From positions 1 to 64,000 of the forward strand of contig NZ_JANYUY010000019.1 in NCBI RefSeq assembly GCF_025060755.1: a DNA stretch of 64,000 nt, in the 5' to 3' direction. Source of the stretch: Paenibacillus doosanensis. GTDB lineage: Bacteria > Bacillota > Bacilli > Paenibacillales > NBRC-103111. The first letter of the stretch is position 1, and each line of letters begins with the position of its first letter. Position numbers and translations under genes: made by a program. Below are positions 44,048 to 52,724 of this stretch, in pieces. The notes below the pieces were generated by a model, which was not told the DNA's origin, made no database searches, and saw only the letters and a program-made list of their open reading frames with translations.

Positions 44048-45745
44048 TTATTTATACCATTGGGATTGTATCTCGTAAAGCTGTGCATAATTTCCATTAA
44101 TGCTAATAAGCTCGTCATGTGAACCTTCCTCAACGATTTTCCCTGAGTCAAGAACAAAGATTCGATCCGTTAGTTTAGCATAGCCTAATCGATGTGAAAT
44201 AAATAATACAGATTTGTTTTCAGCCATATTTTGAAAATGATTGTATACATCCACCTCTGCTTTAGCATCTAAGGCTGACGTCGGCTCATCTAAAACAAGT
44301 ACGGATGCGTTTTTTATGTAAGCTCTTGATATAGCCAGCTTCTGCCATTGCCCAATCGAGAGATCCTCTCCCTGTTCATCGAATTCTTTACCAAGAAGAG
44401 TATTGTACATGGCAGGTAAAGATTGGATTACCTGGTCCACCCCACCTTTTACAGCGGCATCGTGTATCATCTTCTCGTTATTCATCATTTCAAGATTGCC
44501 GAAACCAATATTCTCCCGAACCGTCAGTTGATACTTCATATAATCCTGAAAGACCGCCGCTGTTTGGACCCTCCACAAAGCTGGATCTACATCGGATAGA
44601 TCTTGACCATCAATTGTAATTCGACCCGATGTAGGCCGGTAAAGTCCAAGGAGCAGTTTAGCAAGTGTGCTTTTCCCTGCCCCGTTTAATCCTACCAATG
44701 CAATTCTTTCACCTGGATGAATAGTAAAACTAACTCCATCAAGGATAGGTTTGCTAAATCCCGAATATTGAAAAGTAACGGATTCAAATCGAATAGTAGG
44801 TATATGGTTTTCCTTACTGGAGTTAATTCCTTCATCATTCAATTTCGTGACATTCCCTGAAAAGGATTTCTCTTGAATCTGTAGATAATCCAACATATCT
44901 CCAATGTATCTTAAATCATGATCAAGTGTGATTAAACTCCCGAATGACAACATGGTTGAGTCTCGGAATCGTTCCGCCGCACCAATAAAAGCAGCATAAT
45001 GACCTAGAGATAATTTACCAATTGCTACGAATGCCACAACGCCAGTTAGCACTAGAACGTACATAAATTGTTCGAGTATGGAGGGAAATATTCTTAGTCT
45101 AAATCCATGTGCTGCCAATTCTAGTCGGTCATCTCGCAATTTATGAAACAATTCCTCCCTTTTATTGAATAAATAATTCTGTAAGCCAAATACACGGATT
45201 TCTGCGGCTGATTGTCTTTCCACCAACAATCTGCTTAGATACTGTAGCCTTCGTTCAGAAGGCGTGTGTTTTTGATCCAAAAGATATTTTTGCCGATTGA
45301 ATCGGATCTGCACATATTGTAATACGATGACCCCGGTAATGAGAATGGGTGGAAAAATAACATGAGTCGACCCAATATAAATCAACAATCCGGCTGCTGT
45401 GAAGAAATGCAAAAATAAATAAAATAAATGCTCTAGCGTTCCCGAAAGTGATTGTTCTACTCCTTGCTGTGCCCGGCGCAACTGATCGTATGTAGCAGGT
45501 GTTTCGAAGTGTTCCAGTGAAAGTCTGCTGGCTTTATGAAGTAATTGTTCTTGTGCTTTAACTTTAATATGTTCACGTAAATTGGAACCGTACCATTGAT
45601 TTATCATCTCAAATATCGAATGTAAAAATAAAATCCCGATAAAAATCGCCAACCATCCGAATGCATTGGTCAAAGATGTTGTTCCCTCTATCACGCCCAC
45701 TGTAGCATCGACCAAGATCTGTAAGAGATATTGAGAAGGGTCCAA
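44048..45745 (-). CDS. ABC exporter half-transporter, probably 5'-truncated
   Basis: 565 residues: membrane domain, then an ATPase with Walker A GLNGAGKST, Q-loop AVFQDYM, signature LSIGQ, Walker B VLVLDEPTSALD and H-loop ISHR. The only start is a TTG without ribosome site, and the first helix normally found in exporters is missing; an in-frame stop lies 30 bases further up. So about 50 N-terminal residues seem lost. Cargo unknown (peptide or lipid class). Confidence 0.8.
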   Translation of the reverse strand: MDPSQYLLQILVDATVGVIEGTTSLTNAFGWLAIFIGILFLHSIFEMINQWYGSNLREHIKVKAQEQLLHKASRLSLEHFETPATYDQLRRAQQGVEQSLSGTLEHLFYLFLHFFTAAGLLIYIGSTHVIFPPILITGVIVLQYVQIRFNRQKYLLDQKHTPSERRLQYLSRLLVERQSAAEIRVFGLQNYLFNKREELFHKLRDDRLELAAHGFRLRIFPSILEQFMYVLVLTGVVAFVAIGKLSLGHYAAFIGAAERFRDSTMLSFGSLITLDHDLRYIGDMLDYLQIQEKSFSGNVTKLNDEGINSSKENHIPTIRFESVTFQYSGFSKPILDGVSFTIHPGERIALVGLNGAGKSTLAKLLLGLYRPTSGRITIDGQDLSDVDPALWRVQTAAVFQDYMKYQLTVRENIGFGNLEMMNNEKMIHDAAVKGGVDQVIQSLPAMYNTLLGKEFDEQGEDLSIGQWQKLAISRAYIKNASVLVLDEPTSALDAKAEVDVYNHFQNMAENKSVLFISHRLGYAKLTDRIFVLDSGKIVEEGSHDELISINGNYAQLYEIQSQWYK

Positions 45746-45902
45746 CCTGGGAGTATAGCAATTCTTGATTCAAAAAAGGGTACATTACATTTTGTTCAAG
45801 ATGAAAGGTTGTCCGATGTTAGAAAAGGATTTGATTTTATTTCATTTGTAAACAGTTTGAAGACAGGCAAATGTTGAACTAAACTGCTCGATAGTTGAAT
45901 AT

Positions 45903-45927
45903 AGGCTGCCAATCATGCTGGCAGCCT
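45903..45927. terminator. Hairpin downstream of nirD
   Basis: AGGCTGCCA and TGGCAGCCT, a perfect 9-bp stem with a 7-base loop, 23 bases after the nirD stop on the minus strand. No T-run. Confidence 0.55.
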
Positions 45928-45949
45928 GTGTCAGTGGTTTTTCTTTCTT

Positions 45950-46300
45950 TCAACCCAACGCAATAGTTTCTGGAAGTCCGATCTTCACAACTTCATTTTC
46001 AATAACAACAGGATAGGTTTGAACTTCGCCTGTGTCCGGCTCCAGCACTTTGCCATCCTCCAAGCTTATATGCAAATCCCGCAGCGGACAATATATGGTA
46101 TGTCCGCTGACAATAGCTTCCGTCAAGGGTCCGCCTTTCTTGTGCGGGGTTCTATTCTCAAGCGCAAATAGCTTGCCATCGCTTGCACGGAACACGGCAA
46201 GGCTATATTCTCCGATCCGAACCTCCTTGCCGATGAACGGCTTGAATTGCGCCAAGGCGCCAATTTCGACATATCGCAATTCCAGCGTATTCAGCTCCAT
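45950..46300 (-). CDS. nirD: Nitrite reductase small subunit NirD
   Basis: 116 residues with the Rieske-like beta fold (FALENRTPHKKGGPLTE, GHTIYCPLRDLHISLEDGKV, LEPDTGEVQTYPV). Two of the four [2Fe-2S] ligands are replaced: the first Cys by T51 and the last His by R74; H53 and C71 remain. It therefore should not hold a cluster, as in enterobacterial NirD. It partners NirB in reducing nitrite to ammonium with NADH. 21 bases after nirB. Confidence 0.92.
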   Translation of the reverse strand: MELNTLELRYVEIGALAQFKPFIGKEVRIGEYSLAVFRASDGKLFALENRTPHKKGGPLTEAIVSGHTIYCPLRDLHISLEDGKVLEPDTGEVQTYPVVIENEVVKIGLPETIALG

Positions 46301-46321
46301 TGTAAACCATCTCCTGTACCT

Positions 46322-48769
46322 TTATTTTACTTTCGCCGGAATTTGTATCGTTTCGTACATTTGATCGCGTTGTGTATGATCGTGCAATACGGCTTGCCAT
46401 GGGTCGCTCAAGCGGGCAAGCGCCTCCTCTACCCTTTGGACAAGCAACTTCCGGTTCTCCGCATCCTTCACGACGGCGTTCTCAATCTCTTCTAGCCCGA
46501 CTCGCTCTACGAATTCGCTTGTTCTTTCGCCGTATTTGCCGTTTTCTCGGTAATATTGGATAAATGCGCCGGAGATCGCAATCAATTCTTCATCCGACTT
46601 TACTTTGCAGAGTAAATCCCCCTTACGCAGCTTCGTTCCGCCGTTACCGCCGATGTAGAGTTCCCACCCGCCATCGTTGCCGACGATTCCGAGATCCTTA
46701 ATTCCCGATTCTGCACAATTGCGCGGACAGCCGTTGACTGCCATTTTAAATTTGGCCGGCATATTCAGCCGCTCGAATTTTTTCTCCAGGGCAATGCCCA
46801 TCCCGATTGAATCCTGCGTGCCGAAGCGGCAAAATTGAGAGCCAACGCAAGTTTTTACGGTACGAAGCGCTTTAGCATAGCCGTAGCCGGAAGGCATATC
46901 GAGCTCCTCCCAGATTTTCGGCAGATCCGCCTTGTCTACGCCCAGGAGATCGATTCGCTGGCCGCCTGTGAGCTTCACCATCGGTACTCGATACTTCTCT
47001 GCTATATCCGCAATCTTACGCAGCTCCTCAGGCGACGTTACGCCTCCGTACATCCTCGGAATGACGCTGAAGGTTCCGTCTTTTTGAATATTCGCGTTCA
47101 ATCGCTCGTTAACGAATCGCGATTCCGGCTCGTCTTCGTATTCTTCAGGCAGCAGCATACCGAGGTAGTAATTGATCGCCGGCCGGCACTTCGAACATCC
47201 TTCCGGGTTGCTCCAATTCAGAACATGCATGACCTCACGCACATGGGTGAGCCCTTTCTCCCTGATCGCTGCGATGATCTCGTCGCGATCAAGCTTCGTA
47301 CATCCGCAGATGCCTTCCTTCTTCACTGCGGCTCCGTCGTAATTCTCTCCAAGCACATACTTCAGAATCTGCTCGACAACGGGCTTACACCCGCCGCAGG
47401 AGCGGGTCGCCCCTGTCGACATTTTGATCGCGTCAATTGTTGTACAGCCGCTTTGAATGCACGAAACGATGGTTCCTTTCGTAACTCCGTTACAGCCGCA
47501 TACGATTTCACTGTCGTCCATGGAGGCTACCGAAAGCATTGAATTCTCTTTGCCGCAGCAACCTCCGCCGCCAAAAAGCTCTCCATGAATCTCTTCATCC
47601 AAAACGGCATTGGTTCGCACCCACTTGGTCAGCTTCTGGGCATGTGCGACATCGCCGAATAAGATGCCTCCAACGATTCGACCCTCCTGAAGGAGTATCT
47701 TTTTATATGTTTTCTTCCAGGAATCGCAGAGCGTGAGCACCTGATGTTCCGGTTTCTCCAGGAATTCGCCGGCGGAAAATACGTCTACACCGGAAATTTT
47801 CAGCTTGGTTGCAACGGAAGAACCTTCATACGGCTGCGTATCTTGGCCGGCCAGAACTTTGGCCAGCACGGTCGCTTGCTCAAACAACGGTGCGACAAGA
47901 CCGTAACAAACATTGCGGTGCTCGCAGCATTCGCCGACCGCATAGACGTCCGGAGCGCTTGTACGAAGCAGATCATCGACGACGATACCGCGACCGGTTT
48001 GAATGCCGCTGGCCCTCGCGACATCGGTATTGGGCTTGATGCCTGCGGCCATGACCACAAGCTGCGCCTCCAAGGTCTCTCCGTTTTCGAAGCGGATTCC
48101 GCCGACCCGGCCGCTGCCGTCGTTTATTAGCTCGCTTGTTTTCACATTCATGCGGAATTTGATGCCCTGGGCCTCCAGTTCAGCTTTCAGCATGTCGCTC
48201 GCCGTCTTGTCCAGCTGCCGTTCCATTAACGTACCCATCAAATGAACAACGGTGACATCCATGCCGTTCTGCACGAGGCCTTTGGACGCTTCCAATCCCA
48301 ACAGTCCCCCGCCGATGACCGTAGCTTTGCGATACGTTGCTGCAGAATCCAGCATGACTTCGCAGTCTTGAATGTCGCGAAATCCGATGACACCGGCCAG
48401 GTCGGACCCGGGAATCGGGAGAACGAATGGCTTGGAGCCCGTTGCTATAATGAGGGCATCATAAGCCGCCGGCTCAAGCCCGTCCGCGTACACTTTTTTA
48501 TTGATCGTATCGATTTTTGTAACCGTAGTGCTTGTTCGAAGTGCAATCCCGTTCTCTTCATACCATTCTCTTGGGTTCAAAATAATGTCGTCTATCGTTT
48601 TGCTGCCTTCCAGCACATAGGACAGCTGAATGCGATTATAGTTCGGATAAGGCTCGCTGCCAAACACGGTAATCTCATACTGGTCAGTCAGCTTCAGTAC
48701 CTGTTCGATGACACTCATGCCAGCCATGCCATTCCCAATAAGAACGAGTTTTTTTCTCTGCCGCTCCAT
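46322..48769 (-). CDS. nirB: NADH-dependent nitrite reductase large subunit NirB
   Basis: 815 residues, full length. FAD-binding start (LVLIGNGMAGMSVIEQ), NAD-binding GGGLLGLEASKGL, a BFD-like [2Fe-2S] domain (CGCNGVTKGTI, CGGCKPVV), then the sulfite/nitrite reductase half with TCVGSQFCRFG and NGCPRNCAESG, whose cysteines bind the [4Fe-4S]-siroheme. Cytosolic; reduces nitrite to ammonium. AGGAGGG precedes the ATG. Transcribed from an FNR-like promoter at 48810-48852. Confidence 0.97.
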   Translation of the reverse strand: MERQRKKLVLIGNGMAGMSVIEQVLKLTDQYEITVFGSEPYPNYNRIQLSYVLEGSKTIDDIILNPREWYEENGIALRTSTTVTKIDTINKKVYADGLEPAAYDALIIATGSKPFVLPIPGSDLAGVIGFRDIQDCEVMLDSAATYRKATVIGGGLLGLEASKGLVQNGMDVTVVHLMGTLMERQLDKTASDMLKAELEAQGIKFRMNVKTSELINDGSGRVGGIRFENGETLEAQLVVMAAGIKPNTDVARASGIQTGRGIVVDDLLRTSAPDVYAVGECCEHRNVCYGLVAPLFEQATVLAKVLAGQDTQPYEGSSVATKLKISGVDVFSAGEFLEKPEHQVLTLCDSWKKTYKKILLQEGRIVGGILFGDVAHAQKLTKWVRTNAVLDEEIHGELFGGGGCCGKENSMLSVASMDDSEIVCGCNGVTKGTIVSCIQSGCTTIDAIKMSTGATRSCGGCKPVVEQILKYVLGENYDGAAVKKEGICGCTKLDRDEIIAAIREKGLTHVREVMHVLNWSNPEGCSKCRPAINYYLGMLLPEEYEDEPESRFVNERLNANIQKDGTFSVIPRMYGGVTSPEELRKIADIAEKYRVPMVKLTGGQRIDLLGVDKADLPKIWEELDMPSGYGYAKALRTVKTCVGSQFCRFGTQDSIGMGIALEKKFERLNMPAKFKMAVNGCPRNCAESGIKDLGIVGNDGGWELYIGGNGGTKLRKGDLLCKVKSDEELIAISGAFIQYYRENGKYGERTSEFVERVGLEEIENAVVKDAENRKLLVQRVEEALARLSDPWQAVLHDHTQRDQMYETIQIPAKVK

Positions 48770-48809
48770 TCCAATCCCTCCTGTATAACCTCTCTCTAGC
48801 TTGCTCTTG

Positions 48810-48852
48810 ATTATAGGATAGATCGTCGCGGGATGGTGTGATAAAAATCATT
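48810..48852 (-). promoter_or_regulatory. nirBD promoter with proximal FNR-like box
   Basis: TGTGA-TAAAAA-TCATT (48837-48852) is centred 29 bases upstream of a -10 TATAAT (48810-48815, minus strand), so about -41.5 from the expected transcript start, the class II activator position. The centre is 75 bases from the nirB start codon. Confidence 0.7.
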
Positions 48853-48871
48853 CCGCCGAATTTTGCTTGAT

Positions 48872-48887
48872 TGTGAAAACAATCACA
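48872..48887. promoter_or_regulatory. Perfect FNR box upstream of nirB
   Basis: TGTGA-AAACAA-TCACA matches the Bacillus FNR consensus exactly. It is 35 bases further upstream than the proximal box and 81 bases from the divergent acyltransferase start, so it could serve either gene. Confidence 0.65.
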
Positions 48888-48967
48888 TATCTTGCTGCTT
48901 GTGCAACGTATAATGAATATGACATCGGGCTTTATGCCTGCAATCCTTTAAGAAAGCCGTGATTTAA

Positions 48968-49999
48968 ATGAACAGACCAGCGGAAATAAACAAAAATGAT
49001 ATCTTTATGCTAAACACCCGCTTCGTCCTCATTGTGACGGTCGTGCTCGGAAACCTCCTTATGCCGGTCATTCCGCATGATTCCGGGGCAAATGCCGTCG
49101 TGTTGACGATATTTACTTTCCATATGCCCGTGTTTGTTTTTGTGACCGGATATTTTTCGAAAGGCTTTACGGAGGACCCGCATTATCTCCAAGTGCTGAT
49201 GAGAATCTTTTTACAATATGTCGTCTTCCAAACGATCTATTCGACGCTAGATTTCTTCTGCTTTCATACGGAAGGCAACATCTACTCGTTTTGGGCGCCT
49301 TATTGGATGCTTTGGTTTCTCCTGAGCCATCTTTTCTGGAAATTGCTGCTGCTCGGCTTTGTCAAATTGAAGCACCCGATTGTCGCAGCCATTCTGCTAG
49401 GGGCGCTTATAGGCTACTTGCCTTTCGATGGATTTTGGCTGAGTGCCGGGAGGACATTTATTTTTTTTCCGTTCTTTCTTGCCGGATATTATTATAACGG
49501 GGCCGGCCTACGCAAAGCTGCCCGTCATGTTTTGGTAAAGCTTATGGCAGCCGCCGTGCTTGCTTTGCTCCTTGCACTCTTTTACAATGGCATCTTCCGG
49601 CTCCAACTGGGCTGGCTCCTCGGCAGCCGAACCTATACCGAGCTTAATATGCTTGAATGGTACGCGGTATTGTTCCGACTCGCCGTATATGCACTCGCTG
49701 CCGTAGTTTCTCTTGCGTTCCTGCTGCTGCAGACGGATAAGAAAAGCATCGTGACGGAATGGGGCGAGCGGACGGTGTATGTCTTCCTGATGCATGGAGC
49801 GGCATTAAAGCTGCTTACCGCGGCGGGCGTATACCGGGGTGCCGCACATTTCGGACACTTGTGGCTGCTGCTTGGAACCGGACTAATCTTGACTCTTTTG
49901 TTATCGCACAGGAGAGTAGCTGAATGGACCCGTCCTTTCATTCATCCGGACCCTGAACTGCTGCTAGGAAAGATGAAGAAGCTGTTGTCGCATCATTAG
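48968..49999 (+). CDS. Acyltransferase-3 family membrane protein
   Basis: 343 residues, about ten membrane segments. It starts with NTRFVLIVTVVLGNLLMPVI and has FTFHMPVFVFVTGYFSKGF, the H-x-P-x-F region of O-acetyltransferases acting on surface glycans (fucose 4-O-acetylase-like). It is divergent from nirB with 200 bases between. Link to nitrite metabolism is not evident. Confidence 0.85.
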   Translation: MNRPAEINKNDIFMLNTRFVLIVTVVLGNLLMPVIPHDSGANAVVLTIFTFHMPVFVFVTGYFSKGFTEDPHYLQVLMRIFLQYVVFQTIYSTLDFFCFHTEGNIYSFWAPYWMLWFLLSHLFWKLLLLGFVKLKHPIVAAILLGALIGYLPFDGFWLSAGRTFIFFPFFLAGYYYNGAGLRKAARHVLVKLMAAAVLALLLALFYNGIFRLQLGWLLGSRTYTELNMLEWYAVLFRLAVYALAAVVSLAFLLLQTDKKSIVTEWGERTVYVFLMHGAALKLLTAAGVYRGAAHFGHLWLLLGTGLILTLLLSHRRVAEWTRPFIHPDPELLLGKMKKLLSHH

Positions 50000-50034
50000 G
50001 GCCGAACATCCAATTGAACGATCCGCTCATGCAT

Positions 50035-50070
50035 AAGGGACAGTATCCGCTGATATCGCGACTGTCCCTT
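50035..50070. terminator. Bidirectional hairpin between convergent genes
   Basis: AAGGGACAGT and ACTGTCCCTT, perfect 10-bp arms around a 16-base loop, between the acyltransferase gene and the nitrate operon. Confidence 0.65.
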
Positions 50071-50078
50071 CTTACCAT

Positions 50079-50306
50079 TTACGAATTTAATTGTTCGATT
50101 TCATCTATTAACTGCCGGGAACGCTTGGCGTTTCCTTCCGCAAAATTTTGAAGCCGTTCCCTGAGCTGCTCCCGACTGTGCAATCTTTCCGACATGATCG
50201 TATAGGTGCGAAGCAATTCCGTTTCATAGGCCAAAGTCCTCTGCAGCTCGTTCTTGAGTTCAGCAGCATCTATGCCGCACTTCGCTCCTGTTTCATCGCA
50301 GTCCAT
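50079..50306 (-). CDS. Small coiled-coil protein, end of nitrate operon
   Basis: 75 residues, strongly helical (LKNELQRTLAYETELLRTYTIMSERL...), with two N-terminal cysteines (MDCDETGAKCG). GGGAGGTAGAGG precedes the ATG. Last gene of the nine-gene operon, 76 bases after its neighbour. Not recognised; could be an assembly factor. Confidence 0.6.
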   Translation of the reverse strand: MDCDETGAKCGIDAAELKNELQRTLAYETELLRTYTIMSERLHSREQLRERLQNFAEGNAKRSRQLIDEIEQLNS

Positions 50307-50382
50307 TTCCTCTACCTCCCTTTTTTTCTATTTTCACCGGAATGACGGCAGTTATCCGGACGGAGGTATGGAAAAATAAAGA

Positions 50383-50673
50383 TTATACGCCGAAATAAAC
50401 CTTGTACACAAGCTGCGCCGCCGCATCGGAGGAACAGAGCACTGCGCCGTCGTCTGTTGTGACCAAGCTCGTGCTGTCCTCGCCTAGAATAGGTATGGCC
50501 AGAAATTGATGTTCGTTCATATAGATTTGCATATATTCATTGTTGTCGGTCATTTTTATTTTCTCCAGCGTTATTTTTTTAGGAGGAGCAACAGGATCAA
50601 GACCTGCTTGATCCTCAATATGCACCTCGATCTGGGACCCCATCCATTGTGACAGCTTATCCTCCCATTTCAT
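50383..50673 (-). CDS. Hypothetical protein in nitrate operon
   Basis: 96 residues, beta-rich and acidic (WEDKLSQWMGSQIEVHIED, TSLVTTDDGAVL). It lies 7 bases after the 112-residue protein gene with an AGGTGAATG-type ribosome region, so it is co-transcribed. No family recognised. Size would suit a chaperone or cofactor-assembly protein, but nothing in the sequence shows that. Confidence 0.65.
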   Translation of the reverse strand: MKWEDKLSQWMGSQIEVHIEDQAGLDPVAPPKKITLEKIKMTDNNEYMQIYMNEHQFLAIPILGEDSTSLVTTDDGAVLCSSDAAAQLVYKVYFGV

Positions 50674-50680
50674 CTCGCAT

Positions 50681-51019
50681 TCACCTCGTCTTTATGCGGC
50701 AGGAGCCTGCATCTATTTTTGGCCATACTTTCACTTGATACCCTTGCAGATATTCCCAGCTGTCTTCAGCGGAATCAGAGTCCTGCTCCATGCTCTCTTC
50801 GATATACTGAAGGAGTTCATCCTCAGTTTCCCATGTCCCCAGCCCCTTGACTTCAGCGACCGCAATATCGAGACCTTCCTTTACCTTGAAATCGATATAC
50901 CAGCTCCCTCTTCCGGCAAACAGTTTTTGCAGCTCCCGGTCGATCAGCGTCGGCAAGGGAAGCTGCCCATGCTCCCGGATAAAGCACAGGTCCAACGCAA
51001 ACTCTGTAGGCATCCTCAT
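50681..51019 (-). CDS. Hypothetical protein in nitrate operon
   Basis: 112 residues with an acidic C-terminal half (YIEESMEQDSDSAEDSWEYL). No cysteine pair, membrane segment or known motif. Its start overlaps the narK-PAS stop (ATGA), so it is translationally coupled. Not recognised. Confidence 0.65.
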   Translation of the reverse strand: MRMPTEFALDLCFIREHGQLPLPTLIDRELQKLFAGRGSWYIDFKVKEGLDIAVAEVKGLGTWETEDELLQYIEESMEQDSDSAEDSWEYLQGYQVKVWPKIDAGSCRIKTR

Positions 51020-52539
51020 CTTCCTTCCTGCTTGAGCCCCCGCTGCTTGGTAATATCGCTGAACATACCGGCATAGTACACGATATCTCCCGCATCATTT
51101 TTAACCGCGCTAATCGTGAGCCATTCCAAATAAATGTCGCCGTTCTTCTTTCGATTCCAAATTTCGCCCTGCCAGAAGCCCAGCGCGCGGATGCTATCCC
51201 ACATGGCATTGTAAAAATGGCGGTCTTGTTTGCCTGACTTCAACAAGCTTGGCGTTTTGCCGATGACCTCATCGGATTCATAACCGGTAAGCTGCGTAAA
51301 TGCCCCGTTCACCGAGCGGATATTGCCGTTAGTATCGGTAACCATGATGCCTTCAACCGTATTTTCGATGATTTTGGACGACAGACCCAGCTTTTCTTGA
51401 TAGAACATCCACACAATAAGAATCAAGCTTGCCATAGCCACCTGGGATAAAGCCATGAAGCCAATGGCGTAGTGGCCTGTGAGTTTAAACAGGAACGTAA
51501 GCAGAAGCGGCGGGAAGAAACCGCCCAGGCCGCCCATCGCCGATATGATACCGTTGGCAATACCGGCTTGTTTCGAGAAATACATAGGCACCAATTTGAA
51601 AATAGTCCCGTTGCCTATGCCTGCGCAAAGCGCAATCGTCAGGCATCCTATCGTATACCAGGTCATCGACGGAGCAAAAGAAAGCAGAATTCCGGAAACG
51701 GTTAAGCCGGCGAAAACAAAGATAAGAATTTTGAAAGCGTTAAATTTATCTCCCAGATATCCCCCGATAGGCCGCATAGCCGTTGCAAGAACGATAAATC
51801 CGGCTGTACGCATGCCCGCATCCACTTTGGTCAAATGAAAGCTGCTGACCATAAAGTTGGGCAAATAAACGGTAAACGCAACGAAAGAACCGAAGGTAAG
51901 GAAGTAAAATAAGCATAAGAACCAAAGCTTGGAGTTGCCCGATACCCCTTTAATTTGCTCGACGAGGGACGTTTTTACGGCCGGTTCTTTACGGTCGCCT
52001 GCGAAAAAATTGAGAGCCGCCATAATGATAAGCAGGATGCTGTATAGCATGACGGTTTTGGACCATCCCAGATGGTCGGCGACGATCGGCGCGCCGAATG
52101 TCGACAACGCGGTACCCACATTACCCGCCCCGTAAATCCCGTTAACGAAACCGTGTCTTTCTTTCGGATAATATTTAGGCAGAGAAGTTACTCCTACGGA
52201 GAATACGGCTCCGCCGATCCCCAAGAAGAATCCGCCGATAATCAGGTCCGTGAAAGAGTCGGCCTGACTGACCCAGTACACGGGAGCCAGCAGAAGAATA
52301 AAGCTGATGGCAAATAGTTTTCGTGCTCCGTACCGATTGGTCCAGTACCCTACAGGCACCCTCATAACAGAGCCGAATAATACGGGAATGGCAGTTACCC
52401 ATGTAAGCTGAGAAGGCGTCAATGAAATCGATTCTTTAATAAACGGCATCAAAGATGAGAGTATGACCCAAACCATGAAGCCAAGCACCAGGTTAACGGT
52501 TTGCAGCGGCAATTGTATTTTTTTTATCATCGTATTCAT
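51016..52539 (-). CDS. narK: NarK-type nitrate/nitrite transporter fused to a PAS domain
   Basis: 507 residues. Residues 1 to about 385 form a twelve-segment major facilitator of the nitrate/nitrite porter group: conserved Arg in VMRVPVGYWTNRYG, GIGGAVFSVGVTSLPKYYPKERHGFVNGIYGAGNVG, and the second nitrate signature AGIGNGTIFKLVPMYF. Then about 388-505 is a complete PAS/PAC domain (IIENTVEGIMVTDTNGNIR, NGAFTQLTGYESDEVIGKTPSLLKSG, GEIWNRKKNGDIYLEW, GMFSDITKQR). Typical NarK proteins end at about 400-460 residues. A PAS on the cytosolic tail could sense redox, oxygen or ligand and gate transport; this is inference. Confidence 0.92.
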   Translation of the reverse strand: MNTMIKKIQLPLQTVNLVLGFMVWVILSSLMPFIKESISLTPSQLTWVTAIPVLFGSVMRVPVGYWTNRYGARKLFAISFILLLAPVYWVSQADSFTDLIIGGFFLGIGGAVFSVGVTSLPKYYPKERHGFVNGIYGAGNVGTALSTFGAPIVADHLGWSKTVMLYSILLIIMAALNFFAGDRKEPAVKTSLVEQIKGVSGNSKLWFLCLFYFLTFGSFVAFTVYLPNFMVSSFHLTKVDAGMRTAGFIVLATAMRPIGGYLGDKFNAFKILIFVFAGLTVSGILLSFAPSMTWYTIGCLTIALCAGIGNGTIFKLVPMYFSKQAGIANGIISAMGGLGGFFPPLLLTFLFKLTGHYAIGFMALSQVAMASLILIVWMFYQEKLGLSSKIIENTVEGIMVTDTNGNIRSVNGAFTQLTGYESDEVIGKTPSLLKSGKQDRHFYNAMWDSIRALGFWQGEIWNRKKNGDIYLEWLTISAVKNDAGDIVYYAGMFSDITKQRGLKQEGR

Positions 52540-52724
52540 TGAGAATTACACTCCCGTCGATAAATCCAAATAGCGAATGGAAATAATAATATATTGCAAA
52601 TTGCATATACAATAACCGTACGATACTGTTCAAAAAAGTACGCATTCACGGCTTTCTGCGTGCAGATAATATTCAGAAACAACACGACGCAAAGCAGGAG
52701 CACCCCTACATAGCTACGCTTCAT
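52536..52724 (-). CDS. Small membrane protein in nitrate operon
   Basis: 62 residues with two membrane segments (about 5-22 and 36-56), an intervening aromatic loop (YFFEQYRT) and a Cys near each end. Start overlaps the Rieske gene and stop overlaps narK by ATGA. Not recognised; perhaps a small subunit of the membrane complex. Confidence 0.7.
   Translation of the reverse strand: MKRSYVGVLLLCVVLFLNIICTQKAVNAYFFEQYRTVIVYAICNILLFPFAIWIYRRECNSQ

Noticed and set aside
46835..47542. 235-residue plus-strand frame inside nirB
   Set aside because: Antisense shadow of a fully conserved nirB region; no ribosome site or family features.
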